A stretch of 64,000 nt of DNA from Helicobacter cetorum MIT 00-7128 (lineage in GTDB: Bacteria; Campylobacterota; Campylobacteria; Campylobacterales; Helicobacteraceae). The stretch spans positions 1,178,001 through 1,242,000 of the forward strand of contig NC_017737.1 of assembly GCF_000259255.1 (NCBI RefSeq), in the 5' to 3' direction. The translations under genes and the position numbers were made by a program. Below are positions 1-7,346 of this stretch, piece after piece (position 1 is the stretch's first letter; every line of letters begins with the position of its first letter). The notes beneath the pieces are model-generated. The model was not told the DNA's origin, made no database searches, and saw only the letters and a program-made list of their open reading frames with translations.

Positions 1-1
1 T

Positions 2-2374
2 AAAGTCTCTGATGTAGAGAATATTCAAGTGGCTAATCATGTGCGTTTAGCAGATATTGCTAAAGTAGAGATAGGTTTGCAAGAGAATACTACTTTTGCA
101 AGTTTTCAGCACAAACCGGGTGTTATTTTAGAAATTCAAAAAATTGCTGGAGCCAATGAAATTGAAATAGTAGACCATGTCTATAAAGAGCTTAAACATC
201 TCCAAGATGCAAGTTTAGGATATGAAATCATACCCTTTATGGATACAACAACTTATATCCGCACCTCCATTGAAGATGTTAAGTTTGATTTGATTTTAGG
301 GGGGATTTTAGCGGTTTTAGTAGTATTTGTATTCTTGCGTAATGGCACGATTACTTTGGTTTCTGCTATTTCTATTCCTATCTCCATTATGGGAACTTTT
401 GCCCTTATTCAATGGATGGGCTTTTCTTTAAATATGCTTACTATGGTAGCTTTAACTTTAGCCATTGGTATTATTATTGATGATGCGATTGTTATTATTG
501 AAAATATCCATAAAAAATTAGAAATGGGCATGGATAAACGCACAGCAAGCTATGAGGGGGTTAAAGAGATTGGTTTTGCGGTTGTTGCAATTTCTGCAAT
601 GTTACTATCAGTGTTTGTGCCTATAGGGAATATGAAAGGGATTATTGGACGCTTTTTTGAAAGCTTTGGAATCACGGTAGCTCTGGCAATTGCGCTTTCG
701 TATGTAGTTGTAGTTACAATTATTCCTATGGTAAGCTCTATTGTGGTAAGCCCCAAACAATCTCGCTTTTATCATTGGAGTGAGCCATTTTTCAAGTCTT
801 TAGAAGTTCGTTATGTGTCTTTATTGCAATGGGTTTTGAGCCATAAACTTATTATTTTTTCATCAGTGGTAGTGATTTTTTTTGGTTCGCTTTTTGTCGC
901 CTCTAAATTAGGCATGGATTTTATGCTTAAAGAAGATAGGGGCAAGTTTAATGTGTGGCTTAAGGCAAGTCCGGGTGTGAGCATTGATTATATGGTTAAT
1001 AAAACTCAAGCTTTCCAAAAAGCTATTGAAAAAAAGCCTTATGTGGATTTCACTACTTTACAGGTGGGTTATGGAAGTATTAAAAGCCCTTTTAAAGCTA
1101 AGATTTTTGTGCAACTTAAGCCTATTAAAGAGCGCTCATTAGACCAATTTAAAATCATGAGAGAATTGCGCCAAGAATTAGACAGCATGCCAGAGGCTAA
1201 AGATATGCTTAGTATTAATTTTTCAGATATTCCTTTATTAGGCGGTGGGGATAGTTCGCCTTTCCAAGTCTTTGTCTTTGCGCATTCCCAAGAGATTGTA
1301 GATAAGAGTGTAGCTAATTTGAAAAAATTCTTATTAGAAAGCCCTGAATTAAAAGGTAAGGTTGAAAATTATCACACTAGCACGAGCGATTCACAACCCC
1401 AATTACAATTAAAGGTTTTAAGGCAAAACGCTAATAAATATGGCGTAAGCGCTCAAGCAATTGCATCAGTGGTGAGTTCAGCTTTTTCAGGCGAAAATCA
1501 AGCAAGCTATTTTAAAGAAGATGGCAAAGAGTATGACATTGTTATTCGTGTGCCAGATAATAAGCGTATTTCTATAGAAGATGTTAAGCGCTTGCAAGTG
1601 CGTAATAAATATGATAAATTGATGTTTTTAGATGCTTTAGTAGAGGTGAAAGAAACGACAAGTGCCTCCAATATCACTCGCTATAATCGTGAGCGTAGCA
1701 TAACCGTTTTTGCTAGTCCTAATAAAAGCATGGGAATTTCTTTGGGAGAAGTCTTAAAACAAGTTACTAAACATTCTAAAGAATGGTTAGTTGAAGGGGC
1801 TAATTATAGTTTCACAGGGGAAGCCAATAACGCTAAAGAAACAGGTCAAGAATTTATCATTGCTTTAGCAACAGCTTTTGTGCTAATTTATATGATTTTA
1901 GCAGCCTTGTATGAGTCTTTATTAGAACCTTTAATTATTATGATTACCATGCCTTTGAGTTTTTCGGGTGCTTTTTTTGCTCTAGCATTAGCGCACCAAC
2001 CTCTAAGCATGTTTTCTATGATGGGCTTAATCTTGCTTATAGGAATGGTAGGAAAGAATGCAACGCTTTTAATTGATGTGGCTAATGAGCAACGCAAAAA
2101 GGGTAAAAATATTCAAGAGGCAATTTTGTATGCGGGCGAAACTCGCTTAAGACCCATTCTAATGACTACTATTGCTATGGTTTTTGGAATGCTCCCTTTA
2201 GCTCTAGCTGTTGGAGATGGAGCAGCGATGAAATCCCCTATAGGGATTGCTATGAGTGGGGGGCTTATGGTATCTATGCTTTTAAGCTTATTGGTTGTGC
2301 CAATTTTTTATCGTCTTTTAGCGCCTATAGATGATAAGATTAAGCGTTTTTATCAAAATCAAAAAGCCCTATAA
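2..2374 (+). CDS. hefC: RND efflux pump inner-membrane subunit, 5' end outside window
   Basis: Inner-membrane proton-drug antiporter of the AcrB/HefC type; with a membrane-fusion protein and a TolC-like channel it exports bile salts and drugs. The reading frame is open back to base 2, so the GTG at 29 is an internal codon; about 790 residues are visible against about 1,030 for the family, so the first quarter is missing. Visible features are the hydrophobic TM2-6 block, the TM4 segment with the adjacent proton-relay Asp pair (about 479-484), a periplasmic porter/docking region (about 900-1800) and the second TM block from about 1855 to the end. The next gene starts at the base after the stop. 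HefC is HP0607 in H. pylori and the following small barrel protein fits HP0608. Confidence 0.93.
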   Translation, partial: KVSDVENIQVANHVRLADIAKVEIGLQENTTFASFQHKPGVILEIQKIAGANEIEIVDHVYKELKHLQDASLGYEIIPFMDTTTYIRTSIEDVKFDLILGGILAVLVVFVFLRNGTITLVSAISIPISIMGTFALIQWMGFSLNMLTMVALTLAIGIIIDDAIVIIENIHKKLEMGMDKRTASYEGVKEIGFAVVAISAMLLSVFVPIGNMKGIIGRFFESFGITVALAIALSYVVVVTIIPMVSSIVVSPKQSRFYHWSEPFFKSLEVRYVSLLQWVLSHKLIIFSSVVVIFFGSLFVASKLGMDFMLKEDRGKFNVWLKASPGVSIDYMVNKTQAFQKAIEKKPYVDFTTLQVGYGSIKSPFKAKIFVQLKPIKERSLDQFKIMRELRQELDSMPEAKDMLSINFSDIPLLGGGDSSPFQVFVFAHSQEIVDKSVANLKKFLLESPELKGKVENYHTSTSDSQPQLQLKVLRQNANKYGVSAQAIASVVSSAFSGENQASYFKEDGKEYDIVIRVPDNKRISIEDVKRLQVRNKYDKLMFLDALVEVKETTSASNITRYNRERSITVFASPNKSMGISLGEVLKQVTKHSKEWLVEGANYSFTGEANNAKETGQEFIIALATAFVLIYMILAALYESLLEPLIIMITMPLSFSGAFFALALAHQPLSMFSMMGLILLIGMVGKNATLLIDVANEQRKKGKNIQEAILYAGETRLRPILMTTIAMVFGMLPLALAVGDGAAMKSPIGIAMSGGLMVSMLLSLLVVPIFYRLLAPIDDKIKRFYQNQKAL

Positions 2375-2944
2375 ATGAAAAAAGCTTTAGCAATTTTTAT
2401 AGGGTTGCTTGAAATATTAGGGGCATTTGAACCTAAGAGTAGCCATATTTATTTGGGAGCTGAAGTGGGTCTTGCACCCATTCAAACCATGCCAAAATCT
2501 CCAATAGACTCTAGCTACACCGCATTTTTGTGGGGGGCTAAAGGGGGGTATCAATACGCTTTTTTAAAAACTTTGGCTTTGAGGGGGGATTTTTCTTATA
2601 TTATGACTATTAAGCCCACAGCATTAAATACGATTGTAACTTCTTTGTTAAGTCTAAATGTTGATGTTTTAAGTGATTTTTACACCTATCAAAAATATAG
2701 CTTTGGAGCGTATTTTGGACTTGGGGTAGGGTATTTAGGACAAAATATGCGCTTAGGTGCAGAAAATAGCTCTTTTATGGGCTACAATGGTTTGGTGAAT
2801 GTAGGCGTGGGTAGCACGATTGAAGAACATCATCGTGTTGAGCTTGGAGTAAAAATCCCTTTTTCAAAAACAAAAAACATTTTTAAGCATTCTAATTATT
2901 TAAATAGCGTGTTTATAAGCGCATCGTATAGTTACTTGTTTTAA
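2375..2944 (+). CDS. small outer-membrane beta-barrel-like protein (HP0608-like)
   Basis: A 189-residue protein beginning with a signal peptide (Lys-Lys then a hydrophobic stretch, cleavage near residue 18). It ends in an aromatic strand with terminal Phe (SYSYLF), typical of Helicobacter outer-membrane barrels. Alternating aromatic/glycine strands occur throughout. Its ATG is the base after the hefC stop, so it is probably translated by coupling from the hef operon. Position after hefC fits HP0608 of H. pylori. No enzymatic motif is visible; the function is unknown. Confidence 0.75.
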   Translation: MKKALAIFIGLLEILGAFEPKSSHIYLGAEVGLAPIQTMPKSPIDSSYTAFLWGAKGGYQYAFLKTLALRGDFSYIMTIKPTALNTIVTSLLSLNVDVLSDFYTYQKYSFGAYFGLGVGYLGQNMRLGAENSSFMGYNGLVNVGVGSTIEEHHRVELGVKIPFSKTKNIFKHSNYLNSVFISASYSYLF

Positions 2945-3142
2945 ATGAAACATTCTATGATTAGCATTGTCCCCTTTGATTTGGGGTTTTGCTATTTTGA
3001 TACCTTGATTTTTAAAAATGAAATTCAAAAATTCCAAGATAGTGTCAAAAAATTATGTATGGCAAGTTGTGATTATAGTTACATAGAAACGCAAGATAAA
3101 AAAGAAATACTTGCAACCATAAAAAGCATAGTTTTAATTTGA
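2945..3142 (+). CDS. possible small hypothetical protein, 65 aa
   Basis: A 65-codon frame whose ATG directly follows the stop of the preceding barrel gene. It has no convincing ribosome binding site, so expression would rely on coupling. The sequence has three Cys and an acidic/basic tail and resembles nothing I recognise. It may be a real small protein, a remnant of a larger gene truncated at the edge of the accessory island, or chance. Confidence 0.3.
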   Translation: MKHSMISIVPFDLGFCYFDTLIFKNEIQKFQDSVKKLCMASCDYSYIETQDKKEILATIKSIVLI

Positions 3143-3334
3143 TACTAATCATATAAAAATTAGAGTATAAAAAGTTTTTTAATCTAGCATTATTGATAAA
3201 AGCCTATTAAGCCTTAAGGCTAGTGTGATAGCTTGTAATCACGCATTGAGATTTTATAAAAATCCTATTAGACTAGCTAGTATATTCCGAGTTTTTTACA
3301 TGCAATATATAGTGATTTTATTTTAGTGCGCTTT

Positions 3335-3354
3335 TAAGCTCCTTTTGGAGCTTA
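3335..3354. terminator. perfect hairpin between convergent genes
   Basis: Eight-base perfect stem (TAAGCTCC / GGAGCTTA) with a TTTT loop, between the end of the plus-strand hef block and the end of the minus-strand lipoprotein gene. No strong U-run follows on either strand, so it could act as a weak bidirectional terminator or only as an mRNA 3' stabiliser. Confidence 0.45.
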
Positions 3355-3368
3355 ATTTAAGGGTTTGA

Positions 3369-3830
3369 TTAGAGATTAGCCACAGATTCTTTATGGCTTA
3401 TAACAGAGCCTTTTACCTTTATGCAAGAGTAGTTTGCTGGGGTTAGCATATGGGTGAGTATCCATAGGGGGTAGCGTGTCTTTTTGACACTTGCATTGAC
3501 TAATTTCATATCTTTAATCGCATTATTTTCTTCAATGGTTTTTGAGAATTTATAAGCTCTTTTTTTACTATTGAGATGATTTGACTTATGATTATACACA
3601 TAAGAAATAAGCGCCTTTTTTATCGCCATATTTTTATGCAATTCATTTTTATGGCTCTTTTTATGCGTCCACCACCAATCTATATAGCATGACCTACCCA
3701 TAGCGATTTCATTTTTATCTAGCTTGACTTTTTTATTGGTATTCACAATACCCAAATTGCTTGTGCAACCAATTAAAAAGAGCGTGCAAGTCATTCCAAG
3801 CAATCTTTTAGACCAACTTAAATTCACCAA
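3369..3830 (-). CDS. putative lipoprotein, unknown function
   Basis: A 153-residue protein with a lipoprotein signal: basic N-terminus, hydrophobic core and lipobox LIGC, so the mature protein would start at Cys22. The start is TTG 3830 or GTG 3827, both downstream of AAGGAG at about 3838-3843. The mature part is very basic (many Lys/His) with a Trp-Trp-Trp cluster. A G-x-S-C element near the start and a VNASVKKTRYP...CIKVKG tail recall weakly the TRL-like lipoprotein family (a family built on G-x-C and an I-V-x-G end), but this is not secure. It stands alone behind an AT-palindrome-rich upstream region. Confidence 0.6.
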   Translation of the reverse strand: MVNLSWSKRLLGMTCTLFLIGCTSNLGIVNTNKKVKLDKNEIAMGRSCYIDWWWTHKKSHKNELHKNMAIKKALISYVYNHKSNHLNSKKRAYKFSKTIEENNAIKDMKLVNASVKKTRYPLWILTHMLTPANYSCIKVKGSVISHKESVANL

Positions 3831-3990
3831 AGTAATCTCCTTAAAAATAAATATGATTATTAAAGTAATATACTTCAGTTAATGGCTCCATTTACTAGAA
3901 TACTAATGAGAATTGATTGTATAAGAAAAATGCTTACAATGATAGCTTGGATTATCCAAAGACCATAGATTAAAAGGGTATGATATTCTT

Positions 3991-4035
3991 ATTTTAATAT
4001 TAAAATATTATCTATAATATCTTTATAATATTATA
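3991..4035. promoter_or_regulatory. cluster of three AT-only palindromes upstream of the lipoprotein gene
   Basis: Three perfect inverted repeats follow each other: a 16-mer ATTTTAATATTAAAAT (3991-4006), ATATTAT-CT-ATAATAT (4005-4020) and the 12-mer TATAATATTATA (4024-4035). They lie 160-200 bases upstream of the minus-strand lipoprotein start at 3830 and just past the end of the next gene. They could be operator sites (AT-rich palindromes are used by Fur and NikR in Helicobacter) or contain the promoter. The role is inferred from position only. Confidence 0.35.
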
Positions 4036-4076
4036 TATTGACAAATAAAGACGATAATTAAGGATAAAATCCAATA

Positions 4077-4541
4077 TTAAAGAACCTTAGGATTAAGAGA
4101 AATGCCTGAATTATTTCTAATAATCTCCACACTTCGTTGTTTGAAGGTGTCTAAATTAGGGTTGCAGTTTTTTAATGCACCTAGTGAATCATTGAGGGTT
4201 GGCTGAATGTCTTTAGCATATTTTTTCATAATCATTGATAGAGAAAGGGCGGTGTTTATGGGGTTAAAGGCGCTTGTTTGAGACAAAAGAGAATATTCAA
4301 CCACCACCATTTGATTAATAATATTTGTAATAATAAGCGCTATAGGCTGATAGATTGAAGTATCAAAAGCCTTTTGACAAACCTTGATAGCGTGGGGCTT
4401 GTTAGTAAGGTTAGTAAAGAGAGCATTTAAAGTATCTTGCTTGATTTGTTGGTAGGCATTATTAGCGACAAACATATCCTTTGGATAAGTTTCACTCATC
4501 AACAAACTTGCAAAAGTAAGAAAAAGAATAAGCGCACGCAT
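4077..4541 (-). CDS. secreted hypothetical protein
   Basis: A 154-residue protein with a typical signal peptide (hydrophobic residues 3-15, cleavage after the serine of LLMSET). The rest looks alpha-helical with two Cys (LKNCNP and KVCQKA) that could form a disulfide in the periplasm. It begins at the base following the stop of the outer-membrane protein gene upstream (4542), so the two are one transcript and translationally coupled. I do not recognise a family. The pairing suggests a periplasmic or surface partner of the outer-membrane protein. Confidence 0.65.
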   Translation of the reverse strand: MRALILFLTFASLLMSETYPKDMFVANNAYQQIKQDTLNALFTNLTNKPHAIKVCQKAFDTSIYQPIALIITNIINQMVVVEYSLLSQTSAFNPINTALSLSMIMKKYAKDIQPTLNDSLGALKNCNPNLDTFKQRSVEIIRNNSGISLNPKVL

Positions 4542-5339
4542 TTAAAATCCAAAGACATAGTTTAAGTAAATAGAATACACTCTTCTTAATTTCACATCAC
4601 CCCCCATGCCCATGTAGTAGGGGTCATTAATAGTGGGGATTCGCACCCCATATTCTGCGCCATGCAAGTAATTTGGCACATTATAAAGATGTTTTTTGAA
4701 TTTAGCACCAATGCTTGAGCCCCCTTGATATTTAGAGCCATTACTTGCGCTTGTCCAATGTATTCTTACGCCAAAATTAAAAATAAATTGCACATAGGTA
4801 GAATTAATTTTGCCTACATGCTCATACTTGCTTAACAAATCAGATTTCCAACTTTGACCCGCAATAGCCACTCCTGTAAAAAATCCTACATCAACATGGC
4901 GGTTACACATTTCTTTATGATAGACATTCCATAAAGCATCCATGCCAGCTCCCCAAGTAAACAAATCTAAGGTATTCGTATAAAGCCCTAAATCCACTTG
5001 CGCATGGTTATAATCAAATAAGCCATAATATCTTAATCCAAACCATTTCTTTTTGCCAAAGAATTGGCGAAAACCAAGCATGATATTAAGACCATTAAGA
5101 GTTGCATTCTGCTGGCTCTTTCCCGGGCGAAATGCCGGAATATAAGGGGTTGTGCCGGGTTTAATAGGATTGTTATCAATAAGAGCAATTTGGTTTTTAA
5201 TATATTGATTTTTGCTTTGAAGACTATTGGCAAGTTCTTGCATTGTGCCCACTTGATAGCCAATGCCAAAAAAATAGCCATTTTGCTCCGCTTGTAAAAC
5301 CCCTCCTAAAAGCCCTATAGCTAAAGCATATCTTTTCAT
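4542..5339 (-). CDS. Hop/Hor-family outer-membrane protein
   Basis: A 265-residue porin-like barrel. It has a signal peptide ending LQAEQ. After it comes the family pattern FFGIGYQVG, a central LGFRQFFGKKKWFGLRYYGLFDY block, a WGAGMDALWNV block, and a C-terminal YSIYLNYVFGF strand with terminal Phe. These blocks are shared with the hopE and horF products in this window, so family membership is firm. Two Cys sit close to the middle. I cannot assign a specific H. pylori orthologue. It is first in a two-gene operon with the secreted protein downstream. Confidence 0.82.
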   Translation of the reverse strand: MKRYALAIGLLGGVLQAEQNGYFFGIGYQVGTMQELANSLQSKNQYIKNQIALIDNNPIKPGTTPYIPAFRPGKSQQNATLNGLNIMLGFRQFFGKKKWFGLRYYGLFDYNHAQVDLGLYTNTLDLFTWGAGMDALWNVYHKEMCNRHVDVGFFTGVAIAGQSWKSDLLSKYEHVGKINSTYVQFIFNFGVRIHWTSASNGSKYQGGSSIGAKFKKHLYNVPNYLHGAEYGVRIPTINDPYYMGMGGDVKLRRVYSIYLNYVFGF

Positions 5340-5427
5340 TTTTATTCCATTGTGTTTTTGAATGATAGTTCAAAACCATACTTAAAGAAAGTAAACTTAA
5401 AGACCAAAAGAGTGTTAAAACGCCTTT

Positions 5428-6633
5428 TTATGCAATAGAATCTAAGAGAGCTTGGCTTTGAGATTCAAGTTGTTTAAAGCCCTCTACAAGCTCATGCATG
5501 TTTTCTTGGTCATAGCCTTCCAAACAACGCTTAGCAAAATCTCTTGTAGAGGTTAAGAAGTGTTGCATAGGATAAGCTTGCAAAATAACAGAAAGCTCAT
5601 CTAAATCCGTATTTAAGCGCTCTTCTTTGTTGTTAGAATGCACGGTGTCTCTATAAAGGCGCATTTTGAATGCCATCAAACGGAAAGAGGCAACAATTTT
5701 AGAGAGTTGCTCTTTAGCAGAACTAGCAATACTAGAGCCTTGTTGGCTTTGAGCGTTAAAGGAATTAAGTGTTTGACTAAAGATTTGGATAGTGCCTAAA
5801 GCGGTCTGTAAAAGCTCATTAGCCTCACTAAATGCTTTTAAAAGCGCACTTGTTTGCTCATTAAAGATTTTAAAAGTTCTTTGCACGCTTTCTACGGAAT
5901 CTGAAGTTTTTTCGCTTAATTTTCTTACTTCATCAGCTACCACAGCAAAACCTCTGCCATATTCACCAGCTCTTGCAGCCTCAATAGCAGCATTTAGGGC
6001 TAAGAGATTGGTTTGACTAGCAATTTCATCAATGCTAGAGACCACCTTAGAGGCCTCTTGAAGTTCTTCATTAAGTGTGTTTAGGGTATTGCTAGAATGC
6101 TCGTTAGTTGCACTTAGGGTATTCATATGCTCTTGCATGAGTGTGAAATCTTTCAAAGCCTCTTGGCTATTTTGAGCTACTTCAGCGCAGATAGTATTAG
6201 ATTGTGTGAGTAAGTCTTGACTATGAGAGAGTCCTTCTAAAATCTTTGGCATCCCAGCTGTTCCCATGCCTAATTTTTCTAATTCGTTATTAAGCTCATG
6301 CATAACCAAAGCTTTTTTAGCGCTCAAAATCCCTTCTACTCCCTCTTTAATTGCTTGAGAGTTGGTGCGGAAAGACTTACGAAAGCCCGAAGTAAATACA
6401 TTACGATAAGTTACGCCTTTTTGAGCAAGACTTGTGCAAGTAGCAACTTCTCGTTGGAATGCCTCTACTTGGTCTAATAAATCGTTGATTCTTAGGGCTA
6501 GGGGATAGTAGTCGCTTTGTGGGTCAATATCAATAATGCGTGCTTCTAATTCGCCACTAGAGGCAAGGGCAACAACTTTTTCAATAGATTTTAGTTCTTT
6601 TAGAGAGGGTTTTTTATTAAAAAACATGTTCAA
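5428..6633 (-). CDS. cytoplasmic methyl-accepting chemotaxis protein, CetA/Aer-partner type
   Basis: A 401-residue chemoreceptor with no membrane segment. The tip of the signalling hairpin is unmistakable: [19 protein letters not shown] followed by [17 protein letters not shown] (about residues 205-245), which contacts CheA/CheW. The first 80 residues look like a HAMP-type module ([20 protein letters not shown]). The 80 residues after the signalling domain are helical. No own sensor domain is seen. It lies 8 bases downstream of a PAS-domain gene in the same operon, the arrangement known for Campylobacter CetB (PAS) and CetA (receptor). I infer that it forms a two-part energy/redox taxis receptor with that PAS protein. 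It is not TlpD: TlpD has a C-terminal zinc-binding CZB domain, absent here. Confidence 0.85.
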   Translation of the reverse strand: MNMFFNKKPSLKELKSIEKVVALASSGELEARIIDIDPQSDYYPLALRINDLLDQVEAFQREVATCTSLAQKGVTYRNVFTSGFRKSFRTNSQAIKEGVEGILSAKKALVMHELNNELEKLGMGTAGMPKILEGLSHSQDLLTQSNTICAEVAQNSQEALKDFTLMQEHMNTLSATNEHSSNTLNTLNEELQEASKVVSSIDEIASQTNLLALNAAIEAARAGEYGRGFAVVADEVRKLSEKTSDSVESVQRTFKIFNEQTSALLKAFSEANELLQTALGTIQIFSQTLNSFNAQSQQGSSIASSAKEQLSKIVASFRLMAFKMRLYRDTVHSNNKEERLNTDLDELSVILQAYPMQHFLTSTRDFAKRCLEGYDQENMHELVEGFKQLESQSQALLDSIA

Positions 6634-6641
6634 AGACCTTT

Positions 6642-7137
6642 TTAAGAATTTTGCAATGCGTTCATAAGTGCATCAAAAGTGGTATTATGAGATATTAAGA
6701 GTTCGCCTAAAGTTTTTTGAGCAAGCGCCATTCCGCCGATTTGTCGCTCTTGACTTAAAAGGGTTTGATAAATTGATGAAATTTCGCCGATAGCTTTAGG
6801 ATTAGGCTTTCTGCACACTGAATAATAGCCAATCACATTACCATGCATATCAAATGAGGGGGTTACATTAGCAAATACCCAATAAAAATCTCCATTAAAA
6901 CTTTTGTTCTTAACAAAAACATTAGCCTCATTTTTGGTTTGAAGTGTTTCCCAAAGGTATTTAAAAGCAGTCTTAGGCATATCTGGGTGGCGCACAATAT
7001 TATGGGGCTTGCCTAATAACTCTTGCAAATTTTTAGCCCCAACAATTTTTACAAAAGGCTCATTAGCATAGGTGATTACGCCCTTAGTGGTTGTTTTTGA
7101 AACTAAAAAGCCCTCTTCTTCTACAAAGCGTTCCATG
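6642..7137 (-). CDS. PAS-domain redox/energy sensor, CetB/Aer-like
   Basis: About 164 residues when read from ATG 7137, which has AAGGAA just upstream; this matches the roughly 165-residue CetB family. The PAS core is clear: [41 protein letters not shown], then [15 protein letters not shown], the pattern of Aer/CetB PAS domains that bind FAD. A longer frame runs upstream to ATG 7259 through an 8-bp repeat tract. That ATG lies upstream of an excellent extended -10 box (7245-7253), so I prefer 7137 and place the repeat in the leader. The product would sense redox state in the cytoplasm and signal through the receptor encoded 8 bases downstream. FAD binding is inferred from the family. Confidence 0.85.
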
Positions 7138-7171
7138 ATTTTCCTTGATGAAAGATTATTTGCAACGACAA

Positions 7172-7242
7172 CTGAATTGCTGAATTGCTGAATTGCTGAA
7201 TTGCTGAATTGCTGAATTGCTGAATTGCTGAATTGCTGAATT
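7172..7242. repeat. 8-bp tandem repeat, 8.9 copies, in the leader of the PAS gene
   Basis: On the plus strand the unit CTGAATTG is repeated without error eight times from 7172 to 7235, followed by seven more bases of a ninth copy. It lies between the extended -10 box (7245-7253, minus strand) and the ribosome binding site of the PAS gene. An 8-bp unit that changes in number would alter leader length, or shift the frame of any reading through it. It has no start codon on the gene strand and little self-complementarity. Confidence 0.95.
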
Positions 7243-7244
7243 AA

Positions 7245-7253
7245 ATTATAGCA
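7245..7253 (-). promoter_or_regulatory. extended -10 promoter of the PAS/receptor operon
   Basis: Reading the minus strand, TGCTATAAT is a perfect extended -10 element as used by the Helicobacter housekeeping sigma factor. Transcription would start near 7238, at the beginning of the 8-bp repeat tract, giving a leader of about 100 bases to ATG 7137. Confidence 0.6.
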
Positions 7254-7346
7254 AATCATTATTAAAAATAAGCTTAATTCAATAAGATTATATGTGTAAT
7301 TATTTTATTTTAATACCTAATTAATACCTAATACTTTTTATAAATC

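Noticed and set aside
5428..6633. Assignment of the cytoplasmic receptor as TlpD
   Set aside because: TlpD has a distinct N-terminus and a C-terminal CZB zinc domain, neither of which is present.
7257..7259. ATG as start of a longer PAS protein with reiterated IQQFSNSA
   Set aside because: It lies upstream of the best -10 box and has no ribosome site, while ATG 7137 has one; kept only as an open question in the findings.
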